Positions 14,879 to 21,629 of a DNA stretch of 22,106 nt are shown here, one piece after another (position 1 is the first letter of the stretch; each line of letters opens with the position of its first letter). The DNA comes from a virus. The translations under genes were made by a program, and so were the position numbers. Below the pieces are notes generated by a model. The model saw nothing but the letters and a program-made list of their open reading frames with translations, did no database searches and had not been told where the DNA came from. Where the stretch lies: positions 1 through 22,106 of the IMG/VR virus record IMGVR_UViG_3300024255_001095; one strand, written 5' to 3'.

Positions 14879-15721
14879 TTATTTCCAATAATCTTCAGTT
14901 CTATTAACCATTAGATCTTGTGATCGACTTTTGCCTTCTTCTTTTCGAACACCCTTCATATGATCCATCCATTTACCTAACACACTATTAATTAACGGAT
15001 GTCCGCCACCGCCTGTGCGAGCTTCTTTCAAATACATTTCGGCACTATAATCTAACACGTTAGGAAAATCTTTTTTCATATTATTAAGAATGTGTCCAAA
15101 CACAAAACTATCGTGCCATTCTTCTAATAAGAATATACCTTGTTCAGCTTCTTCGTATACACGTTCAAACTCTTTAAGAAACTCGTGGCACACAGGATGA
15201 TTTAAGTTCATACCATAGAAGCCGCACTCCGGCCACGTCTGTGATCCTTTACCTCTGCCTACATATGTTAACCAGGTATTATTTGGCAATAAGTTATTAA
15301 ACTCTTTATGGCTCCAGTCACTGTGTACAAACGTATCTGCATCCATCCATACACACCAGCCTTTAGAACGTGTACAAGCGTCATACACAGCATATGTTTT
15401 GTTAGCAAAGCGTATAGCGTCCCATTTAAATTTCTTGTGCCAATCACGCGGTCTACGTGCTTTAATAGCGTCTGTAGGTATGCCGTTTGCTCTAGGATCA
15501 TTCTTCCAACGTTCTTTAAATGCATTTAATTTAGGCAATACTTCTTTAGCATCAAGAATTGTTATTTGTTCTGGATCAGGATTAATTGGATTGCAGTCTT
15601 CGGCGTACACTAGTAGTTTTATTTTTTTACTAACTCTTTCTGCAAAACTATCTAAAAATCTTTGCCCATATGTGTCTAGTCCAGGCTTATGAAAAGTTGT
15701 AACCACTGTTATTGATGACAT
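14879..15721 (-). CDS. GT-A-type glycosyltransferase-like protein on the opposite strand
   Basis: 280 residues; the only clear minus-strand gene in the window. It starts with ITVVTTFHKPGLDTYGQRFL, has RPRDWHKKFKWDA (90-102), WMDADTFV (125-132) with the DxD site, then ECGFYGMNL and a late LLEEWHDSFVF segment, in the order expected of a GT-A transferase with a donor site followed by an acceptor region. The frame stays open to 15829, but the ATG at 15721 has a good AGAGGA Shine-Dalgarno and avoids overlap with the divergent gene. It converges with paralog 4 stop to stop. The strand switch suggests separate acquisition from the rest of the cassette. Donor and acceptor are unknown. Confidence 0.72.
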   Translation of the reverse strand: MSSITVVTTFHKPGLDTYGQRFLDSFAERVSKKIKLLVYAEDCNPINPDPEQITILDAKEVLPKLNAFKERWKNDPRANGIPTDAIKARRPRDWHKKFKWDAIRFANKTYAVYDACTRSKGWCVWMDADTFVHSDWSHKEFNNLLPNNTWLTYVGRGKGSQTWPECGFYGMNLNHPVCHEFLKEFERVYEEAEQGIFLLEEWHDSFVFGHILNNMKKDFPNVLDYSAEMYLKEARTGGGGHPLINSVLGKWMDHMKGVRKEEGKSRSQDLMVNRTEDYWK

Positions 15722-15733
15722 AGCGTTCCTCTT

Positions 15734-15760
15734 GTTAAATATGTATATGGAGTATTTAAC
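15734..15760. promoter_or_regulatory. Symmetric divergent promoter region
   Basis: GTTAAATA on the plus strand (15734-15741) and the same octamer on the minus strand (15760-15753) form an 8-bp inverted repeat with an 11-base centre. Each faces one of the two divergent genes. With T4 late spacing both transcripts would begin at the same base pair, about 15747, with leaders of 16 and 26 nt that contain GGAG or AGAGGA. The octamer is two changes from TATAAATA, so an operator for a dimeric protein is the main alternative. Confidence 0.35.
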
Positions 15761-15762
15761 CA

Positions 15763-16641
15763 ATGATTTTTTGTCTATACACTGATTATGGCGCACTAAA
15801 CAGTAAGCCAGTGTTCGAAGCATTTGCAAAGAGTGTAATTGACGCTGGCCATAAAGTAGTATACAATGAGCCTTATAGAGTTGGCGGCCATTATAGTAAC
15901 TATGATGTTGCTGTTATATGGAGTGTACTATGGCACGGCAGAATGTCAAAAAATCAAACGGTTTGGGAACAAAATCGTATGTTAGATAAACCTGTTATAG
16001 TATTAGAAGTTGGCGGCATTAATCGCGGCACAACTTGGAAAGTAGGATTAAATGGAATCAACAGAACTGCTTACTTTAGTGACAAAGACAATGATAGGGT
16101 TAGGGCTGATAGCCTGGGACTGGTTTGTAAACCTTGGAGATCCAACGGCGATTATGTTTTAATATGTGGTCAACACGACAAGAGTTTACAATGGCAAGGT
16201 ATGCCTCGTATGAGCAACTGGTTCTTAAATACCTATGACGAAATACGTAAATACACTGACCGACCTATTATATTTCGACCTCACCCACGATGTAGACTAG
16301 AACACATAGAACGTGGTCTTAAACACGTAACAAGACAGGAACCTAAACAAATTGCCAATACTTACGATGATTTTGATATGGGGTTTAATAATGTACATTG
16401 TACTATCAGCTACAGTAGTAACCCTGGCATACATAGTATCATCGCCGGCGTTCCTAGTTTTGTTAGCACTCATAGTCTTGCTTATCCTGTAGCTAACGAT
16501 ATAGACTTTTTACACGATATAGAAAATCCTGTAATGCCAGATCGTATACAATGGTTGAACGACTACGCTCATACCGAATACACAGTTGACGAAATTTCTC
16601 AAGGCTTACCACTTAAACACTTGACATCTAAGATAGTTTAG
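15763..16641 (+). CDS. Capsule/Kdo-transferase-like glycosyltransferase, paralog 5
   Basis: 292 residues, with GGAG ten bases before the ATG. Signatures: a dinucleotide-fold-like start (MIFCLYTDYGALNSKPVFEAF), strand YVLICGQHD (131-139), RPIIFRPHPRC (167-177), TISYSSNPGIHSIIAGVP (214-231), DRIQWL and a closing GLPLKHL. The N-terminal half carries EVGGINRGTTWKVG, unlike the other paralogs. It is the most divergent member but fits the RPHP subgroup with paralogs 1 and 3. A sigma-70-type promoter for the next gene is embedded in its last codons. Substrates are unknown; the family's Kdo-transferase and capsule links suggest a surface glycan. Confidence 0.62.
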   Translation: MIFCLYTDYGALNSKPVFEAFAKSVIDAGHKVVYNEPYRVGGHYSNYDVAVIWSVLWHGRMSKNQTVWEQNRMLDKPVIVLEVGGINRGTTWKVGLNGINRTAYFSDKDNDRVRADSLGLVCKPWRSNGDYVLICGQHDKSLQWQGMPRMSNWFLNTYDEIRKYTDRPIIFRPHPRCRLEHIERGLKHVTRQEPKQIANTYDDFDMGFNNVHCTISYSSNPGIHSIIAGVPSFVSTHSLAYPVANDIDFLHDIENPVMPDRIQWLNDYAHTEYTVDEISQGLPLKHLTSKIV

Positions 16642-16649
16642 CGTATACT
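16621..16649 (+). promoter_or_regulatory. Sigma-70 promoter giving a predicted leaderless transcript
   Basis: TTGACA (16621-16626), a 17-base spacer and TATACT (16644-16649), five of six matches at -10. The usual start point, seven bases past the -10, is 16656, the A of the downstream ATG. The -35 lies within the end of paralog 5. No Shine-Dalgarno precedes the ATG. Confidence 0.75.
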
Positions 16650-16655
16650 ACATAT

Positions 16656-17873
16656 ATGTTTACAGTAGAAGATTATATAGAACTCCTTACCGGATTCCAA
16701 GGTAGTGCAGACATAACACTAGATAGCAGTGACCATTCTCTTATGTTTAGTTTTGCAAAACAAATATCAAATAGTATACCGTTTACCGACAGGCAGTGTG
16801 ACCTTGCTAAAACAAAAATTAGTTATTACAAAGAACAACTTGAAAAAAATAACTATGAGGTAAACGAGTTATCGCAGTTGCGTATGCCATTGCGTTCTAT
16901 TGACAGAAGTAGATGGATTAAGATTGTTGAATTAAATGATAACGAATTGTGGATAGGCATTAGATTTATTTTTCAAAAGAAATTAATTCTACAACTTGAC
17001 AAATTAAAAAGATTGATGTCAGATTCGCAAGATGCATTTTATGATAAAGAATACAAAATCCATTATTTTAAATTAAGTGAAAGTAACGTATATGATATAG
17101 TAAGCACATTTAAAGACGTTACTAGTTTTGAAGTTCAAGATGAACTTCTTATATATTTTGAAAAGTTAAAAGAAATGAAAAATAATAAACATAATTATAT
17201 ACCAGGCATATACGGAATGCAACTTAAAAACTTACATAGTAAAAGTTTAGATTATGCTATTAGTAATGTAGGTACTCCAACAGCAGATAATCTATATCAA
17301 TTTTACGATCAAAAAGATCGATTAGGATTATACCATTTTGATAAAGACGATTTATCTGAAAGTTTAAAACATCTAACTCCGTTATCGCAAAAGATTGTTA
17401 ATAGAGAGTTTCACCAAGTATTAGTCAATTCATCACAATACACAATTAATAATTTAGCAGAAGTAATACTTGAATTATATCGTTTTCCTTTAGTAATAGT
17501 TTTAAATGAAAAACAATGCTACGACGAATTAGTACAGTTCCATAGAGCGTTTAGTGGTATAATACCAAATGAACGTTGTAGTGTATTATTTAGATTAGAT
17601 AATAATTCAGAAGGTGAGGAATTTAATCAATACATTAAGGCTAATAATCTTAATAATAAGGTTGACAATAATACAAAAATAGTGTATATTAGTAATAATA
17701 AAGTTCCAAAGCCTTTGTTAAAGAGTGATTGGTTACCAATTACTGCTATAACGACTTCCTCGAATAGAAGTGCTGGTGCAAAAACAGATGCATATATCGA
17801 GATGCTAGATCTTGTAATGCATTATGATTCTGATGTAAGTCCTTGGAAACGAAAACAAATAGAGACCCTTTAA
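16656..17873 (+). CDS. Unknown 405-residue protein preceding uvsW
   Basis: 405 residues, not recognised. The N-terminus (about 10-65) has DSSDHSLMFSFAKQI and a TDRQCDLAK pattern. The middle is rich in Leu, Lys and Asp, with W segments (SRWIKIVEL, ELWIGIRF). The last third has alternating hydrophobic strands (PLVIVLNE, CSVLFRLDN, TKIVYISNN) that look like a Rossmann-like or P-loop-derived fold without a Walker A motif, and it ends with an HYDSDVSPWKRK tail. It is coupled to uvsW by a one-base overlap (TAATG) and has its own promoter, so a role in DNA replication or recombination is plausible. Base composition is markedly AT-rich (many AAT/ATA codons). Confidence 0.8.
   Translation: MFTVEDYIELLTGFQGSADITLDSSDHSLMFSFAKQISNSIPFTDRQCDLAKTKISYYKEQLEKNNYEVNELSQLRMPLRSIDRSRWIKIVELNDNELWIGIRFIFQKKLILQLDKLKRLMSDSQDAFYDKEYKIHYFKLSESNVYDIVSTFKDVTSFEVQDELLIYFEKLKEMKNNKHNYIPGIYGMQLKNLHSKSLDYAISNVGTPTADNLYQFYDQKDRLGLYHFDKDDLSESLKHLTPLSQKIVNREFHQVLVNSSQYTINNLAEVILELYRFPLVIVLNEKQCYDELVQFHRAFSGIIPNERCSVLFRLDNNSEGEEFNQYIKANNLNNKVDNNTKIVYISNNKVPKPLLKSDWLPITAITTSSNRSAGAKTDAYIEMLDLVMHYDSDVSPWKRKQIETL
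17662..17690 (+). promoter_or_regulatory. Internal sigma-70-type promoter upstream of uvsW
   Basis: TTGACA (17662-17667), a 17-base spacer and TATATT (17685-17690) lie inside the 405-residue gene. Transcription would start near 17697, about 176 nt before uvsW. It is the third TTGACA/17-base pair in the window, which argues for function, but the AT-rich setting makes chance possible. Confidence 0.45.
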
Positions 17874-19336
17874 TGGCAACTTGCAAACTAATAATTGAAG
17901 ATGAAGTAAACATTAAGCTAGAAGGACTAGAGGTTGATGTACGGAGAAAGCTCGCGAATGCTCTTAAGTTTGAAGTGCCATACGCAAAGTATATGCCACA
18001 ATATAAACTTGGTCGATGGGACGGTAAAGTTGCTTTCTTTGGTATTGGCGGTACTGGTTATGTCAATCATCTTGATGTTGTTAGTGAAGTTTTGCAAAAA
18101 AATAATGTACAAATAATAGACATCGAAGACAACAGGCATCCTATACAATTTGACTTTCAGCCAGTAACAGAACGTTATTGGGCTGATCAAAATGTACGCT
18201 GGCCAAAAGGACATCCTGCAGAAGGTGAAGAAATTATTCTGCGTGACTATCAAGTAGAGTCAATTAACAACTTTTTAAAACATCCACAGAGCTTGCAACA
18301 GATTGCTACTGGTGCAGGTAAAACAATTACTACAGCAACACTTTCACATATAACTGAGCCGTATGGACGTAGTCTTATTATTGTGCCTAACAAGAGTCTT
18401 GTTACACAAACAGAGGAAGACTACATTAACTGCGGACTCGATGCTGGGGTGTACTTCGGCGACAGAAAAGAGTTAGGTAAGACTCACACTATTTGCACTT
18501 GGCAGAGTTTGAATATACTCGACAAGAAGCACAAGGACGGAACAGCAGTATTATCATTAGCTGAGTTCTTAGATGGTGTAAGCACTATTATTGTCGACGA
18601 AGTACACCAGGCTAAAGCAGAAGTACTAAAGAATTTACTTACACGTAATTTAAAGAACGCTCCAATACGTTGGGGACTAACAGGAACAATACCAAGAGAA
18701 AAGTTTGAGTTTGAAAGTATTCATGCTAGTCTAGGTCCTGTGATTGGACAAATTAGTGCTAAAGAACTGCAAGACAAAGGTGTACTATCACAATGTCATG
18801 TTAATGTAGTTCAACTATTAGATGTAGTAGCACACAGTAACTATCAAGAAGAATTAAAATATCTAACAACAAATCAGGCAAGACTAGAATATATAGGCAA
18901 ATTATTAAGCACAGTAAAAGAATCAGGAAACACACTTATACTTGTAGATAGAATTAGTGCTGGAGAAATACTTCAACAACTAATACCAGGTAGTGTGTTT
19001 GTAAAGGGCGATGTAAAATTAAAAGATCGCAAGGAAGCATATGATGAAATCAATCAAGGAACTAACCACGTGGTTATCGCAACATACGGAGTCGCGGCTG
19101 TTGGTATTAACATACCGCGTATTTTTAATTTGGTTCTCATTGAGCCTGGCAAAAGTTTTGTCCGGGTAATTCAAAGTATTGGTAGAGGCGTAAGAAAGGC
19201 AAAGGACAAGGACTTTGTGCAAATTTGGGATATCACGTCATCGTGCAAATTTGCAAAGAGACATTTAACACAACGTAAAAAATTCTATAAGGAAGCAGAA
19301 TATCCATTCACTATAGAAAAAGTAGACTGGAATTAA
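17873..19336 (+). CDS. uvsW: Helicase UvsW (superfamily 2)
   Basis: 487 residues, close to the 503 of T4 UvsW. UvsW unwinds branched DNA and R-loops, stops origin-primed replication and helps recombination. An N-terminal domain (about 1-110, with QYKLGRWDGKVAFF) precedes the helicase core: the Q-type RDYQ (124-127), Walker A ATGAGKT (145-151), DEVH (242-245), GLTGT (268-272) and motif VI QSIGRGVRK (434-442). The ATG at 17873 overlaps the previous stop by one base; an earlier TTG at 17843 lies wholly in the upstream gene and was rejected. The stretch 18421-18540 is clearly richer in GC than its surroundings. In T4 uvsW is next to uvsY; here the glycan cassette and one gene separate them. Confidence 0.95.
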   Translation: MATCKLIIEDEVNIKLEGLEVDVRRKLANALKFEVPYAKYMPQYKLGRWDGKVAFFGIGGTGYVNHLDVVSEVLQKNNVQIIDIEDNRHPIQFDFQPVTERYWADQNVRWPKGHPAEGEEIILRDYQVESINNFLKHPQSLQQIATGAGKTITTATLSHITEPYGRSLIIVPNKSLVTQTEEDYINCGLDAGVYFGDRKELGKTHTICTWQSLNILDKKHKDGTAVLSLAEFLDGVSTIIVDEVHQAKAEVLKNLLTRNLKNAPIRWGLTGTIPREKFEFESIHASLGPVIGQISAKELQDKGVLSQCHVNVVQLLDVVAHSNYQEELKYLTTNQARLEYIGKLLSTVKESGNTLILVDRISAGEILQQLIPGSVFVKGDVKLKDRKEAYDEINQGTNHVVIATYGVAAVGINIPRIFNLVLIEPGKSFVRVIQSIGRGVRKAKDKDFVQIWDITSSCKFAKRHLTQRKKFYKEAEYPFTIEKVDWN

Positions 19337-19341
19337 AAACT

Positions 19342-19848
19342 ATGCAAATACTAACATTAGAAAATCAAACGTTTCCACTTAAAGATATACCCGAAGAATT
19401 AGAAGACGAAGTACGGTTTGCTGTACTAGACAACAGCGATGCAAAAAATCCTGACTTCTTTTTTGTACCTATGATCTTTTTAGAAAGTTTCTCCGCACCA
19501 GCAATGGTAATGGAAATAGGCGGACACGAAATAACAATGCCAGTTGATTGGCACATTGCCGTTGGTGACTCAATGTCAGGCAACGACTTAGAAGTATTAC
19601 CACTAACAAGTATTAATGATAGGGGCTTTGAAGCATTCTTGTTTAACCCTTTATCAAGTTACAAATTTGACTTTGCGGAAATAAAAATAACAAACTTTTA
19701 CAATGATGTAAAATGGTATTTTCCTAAAGTTAAAAACGGACAGTTACTTGCTGTACCGTTAACGACTAAAGATAAATCTGTGTGTGCTTACTTTATTAAA
19801 GACATTAGTAGACAGAGTGAGCTTATAGATTATACAAACTTGCTGTAA
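19342..19848 (+). CDS. Unknown protein downstream of uvsW
   Basis: 168 residues, no recognised family. It is mostly beta-like with many aromatic residues: DFFFVPMIFLESFSAPAM, then VDWHIAVGDSMSGNDLEVLPL, then FNPLSSYKFDFAEIKI and VKWYFPKVKNG. There is no signal peptide, no membrane segment and no catalytic motif that I can name. The start lies five bases after the uvsW stop with only a weak GGA upstream. A good Shine-Dalgarno for the next gene overlaps its stop. A structural or regulatory role is equally possible. Confidence 0.75.
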   Translation: MQILTLENQTFPLKDIPEELEDEVRFAVLDNSDAKNPDFFFVPMIFLESFSAPAMVMEIGGHEITMPVDWHIAVGDSMSGNDLEVLPLTSINDRGFEAFLFNPLSSYKFDFAEIKITNFYNDVKWYFPKVKNGQLLAVPLTTKDKSVCAYFIKDISRQSELIDYTNLL

Positions 19849-19858
19849 GGAGATAAAG

Positions 19859-20215
19859 ATGAAAGCAGGAAAGATTTGGGGTCAGACAGAATTGATCCAC
19901 GCTAACGGTGTACTAGAGTTTCACCGCATTGAATACAAAGCAGGTTACAAGTGTTCTGAACACGAACATCAATATAAATGGAATGGCTTTTTTGTAGAGT
20001 CAGGAAAAATGATTGTACGTGTTTGGCAAGAAGACCAAGGACTAGTTGATGAAACTATTCTTGGCCCTGGTGACTTTACACAAGTAAGGCCAGGAAAAAT
20101 TCACCAGTTTGAAGGTTTAGAAGATGGTGTCGCTTTTGAACTATACTGGGCTGAATTCAATCACGATGACATTGTTCGTCGAACATCTGGCACCGCAACA
20201 GGAAAGAAGAAATAG
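19859..20215 (+). CDS. Small single-domain cupin
   Basis: 118 residues forming one cupin barrel. EHEHQYKW (34-41) gives the first His-x-His motif, FVESGK (45-50) its following glycine turn, GPGDF (69-73) the mid-barrel turn and PGKIHQF (78-84) the second motif His. The tail VAFELYWAEF (91-100) is like sugar-processing cupins such as phosphomannose isomerases and epimerases. A basic C-terminus (TATGKKK) follows. Metal binding is therefore probable; the substrate is unknown. A strong TAAGGAGA Shine-Dalgarno (19846-19853) precedes the ATG. The gene is one base from the transporter gene. It could act on a sugar used by the cassette, but there is no direct link. Confidence 0.8.
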   Translation: MKAGKIWGQTELIHANGVLEFHRIEYKAGYKCSEHEHQYKWNGFFVESGKMIVRVWQEDQGLVDETILGPGDFTQVRPGKIHQFEGLEDGVAFELYWAEFNHDDIVRRTSGTATGKKK

Positions 20216-20216
20216 A

Positions 20217-20825
20217 ATGTTTAAAAACATCGATGTAAAGATGATGCTAAAACTTGCGCTGTTGCAAGTTGTAGTCATCACAGTAAGTAACGCACTAGTT
20301 GCGATTCCAGTAGAGATTGCTGGGTTTAAATTAACTTGGGCGGCATTTACGTTCCCATTAGTTATTCTAGCAACTGACTTAACAGTACGTTTGTTAGGTA
20401 AGAACATTGCTAGAGCAACTATTGCCGCGGCATATCCAATTGCAATCATTACAAGTATTGCAGTAGTATTAGCAGAAGGTGCACCAGAGAGTGTAGCAAT
20501 GCGTATTGGATTTGCATCAGCAACAGCATATGCTGTAGGTACGTTTATTGACGTATATGTATTCCAAGCAATTAGAGAGCGTATGAATGTTTGGTGGTTA
20601 GCACCTGCATTATCAACTATTGTTGCAAACGTAATTGATAGTTACACGTTCTTTGCAGTTGCATTCAACAACAGCGCCGATGAGTATATGGCCGCTAACT
20701 GGATGGAAATTGCAGGCTCACAGGCTGTACTAAAAATTGCAGTAGGCTTAATATTATTCCTACCAGCATATGGCTTATTGTTACGTTACCTAAAAGGTAA
20801 AATGAGTGATACTGAAGCAGGTTAA
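20217..20825 (+). CDS. YhhQ/DUF165-type queuosine-precursor transporter
   Basis: 202 residues, with six hydrophobic segments near 11-30, 38-57, 66-86, 97-118, 126-150 and 170-190. The signature TFPLVILATDLTVRLLGKNIAR (split here as TFPLVILATD, then LTVRLLGKNIAR), about residues 45-66, is that of the VUT/YhhQ family, whose bacterial members import 7-cyano- or 7-aminomethyl-7-deazaguanine for queuosine synthesis. The start at 20217 follows a purine-rich GAAAGAAG and lies one base after the cupin stop; a longer frame from 20124 overlaps the cupin and was rejected. No queuosine or deazaguanine enzyme (QueC/D/E/F, Tgt, DpdA) is visible in this window. A phage transporter could raise precursor supply for DNA or tRNA modification. 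Confidence 0.85.
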   Translation: MFKNIDVKMMLKLALLQVVVITVSNALVAIPVEIAGFKLTWAAFTFPLVILATDLTVRLLGKNIARATIAAAYPIAIITSIAVVLAEGAPESVAMRIGFASATAYAVGTFIDVYVFQAIRERMNVWWLAPALSTIVANVIDSYTFFAVAFNNSADEYMAANWMEIAGSQAVLKIAVGLILFLPAYGLLLRYLKGKMSDTEAG

Positions 20826-21367
20826 TGTATAGCAATAGCTACATAAAACAACTCCAAAGCCTACATGCTGATGCTAGTCGTCAATTGGGCTTTGGAGGCA
20901 AAGCAAAAAAGTTAGGTAAGTTTCATTCGTTCATGGACAAATGGCAACCTAGCTCTTTGCTTGACTATGGTTGCGGCAAGGGTCGTATACTTGCAGACTT
21001 AAGAGATAGATATCCTAATGTAGTCTGTGAAGGTTACGATCCTGCTGTACCTATGTTTAATAAAGATAAGTTTAGCACATATGATTGTGTATTTTCAAAT
21101 GATGTACTAGAACACATTGAACCAGAATTTATTAGCCAAGTATTAGGACATATTAACACACTTGCATCTAAATACATTTGGCTACGCATTGATACAGTGC
21201 CTGCAAGAAAAAGACTATCAGACGGGCGCAATGCACATTTAATACTTGAAGGTGAACAGTGGTGGCTAGATAAAATTAAAGACCACACTGACATCAAAGT
21301 AGTATATTCTAACTTAGATAGAAAAGGAAAACTAGACATTGCAGGAACAAAAAATGATACCAGGTGA
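20825..21367 (+). CDS. SAM-dependent methyltransferase, class I (second)
   Basis: 180 residues. LLDYGCGKGR (45-54) is motif I; GYDP (70-73) the acidic end of strand 2; and FSNDVLEHIEP (90-100) the following active-site region. The segment after (FISQVLGHINTLASKYIWLRI) matches the later strands of small methyltransferases. There is no DNA-methylase motif. Its overall plan resembles the cassette methyltransferase at 9157 (same motif I and EH signature), suggesting a related substrate class such as a sugar or lipid. It overlaps the transporter stop by one base (TAATG) and the next gene by 14 nt. Confidence 0.8.
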   Translation: MYSNSYIKQLQSLHADASRQLGFGGKAKKLGKFHSFMDKWQPSSLLDYGCGKGRILADLRDRYPNVVCEGYDPAVPMFNKDKFSTYDCVFSNDVLEHIEPEFISQVLGHINTLASKYIWLRIDTVPARKRLSDGRNAHLILEGEQWWLDKIKDHTDIKVVYSNLDRKGKLDIAGTKNDTR

Positions 21368-21629
21368 AGCATTACTATATGAACGTTACGACGGTGTAGT
21401 ATATGCAAAGTATAGAGATGCTCCTCATAATAAAATACCTCGTTGGATTATAGGCGGAGATCCTGCAGGTGTAGCAAGAGCGCAAGGCGACATGTTGTAC
21501 TATGCAGAGTGGCAAGAGTTGTGTGAGTTAGCAGAGGAGTACCCCACAATAAAAAAGCTCTTAGACAAGTTGGTAACAACTTACTATACAGTAAAGGAAG
21601 AACGTAATGGACAAAACAATATATCATGA
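21354..21629 (+). CDS. Small protein of unknown function
   Basis: 91 residues from the ATG at 21354; a TTG at 21339 would extend it into the methyltransferase by 29 nt and is less likely. It begins MIPGEALLYERYDGVVYAKY, has RWIIGGDPAG (30-39), then an acidic helical stretch (AEWQELCELAEEYPTIKKLL) and a short basic tail. A conserved look (aromatic, Gly turn, helices) suggests a real protein, but I do not recognise the family. It overlaps the methyltransferase by 14 nt and the oxygenase by 23 nt, so all three should be translated together. Confidence 0.75.
   Translation: MIPGEALLYERYDGVVYAKYRDAPHNKIPRWIIGGDPAGVARAQGDMLYYAEWQELCELAEEYPTIKKLLDKLVTTYYTVKEERNGQNNIS

Noticed and set aside
15722-15829. 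N-terminal extension of the minus-strand glycosyltransferase
   Set aside because: It would overlap the divergent plus-strand gene, adds a basic segment outside the GT-A start, and the ATG at 15721 has a good Shine-Dalgarno.
8510-16641. The cassette as a DNA base-glucosylation system like that of T4
   Set aside because: No hydroxymethylase or T4 alpha/beta-glucosyltransferase-like gene is visible, and the paralogs look like surface-glycan transferases. It is not excluded because other parts of the genome are not seen.
20124-20216. N-terminal extension of the transporter
   Set aside because: It overlaps the cupin gene for its whole length and adds a polar segment before the first membrane helix. 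The ATG at 20217 follows the cupin stop and fits the family.
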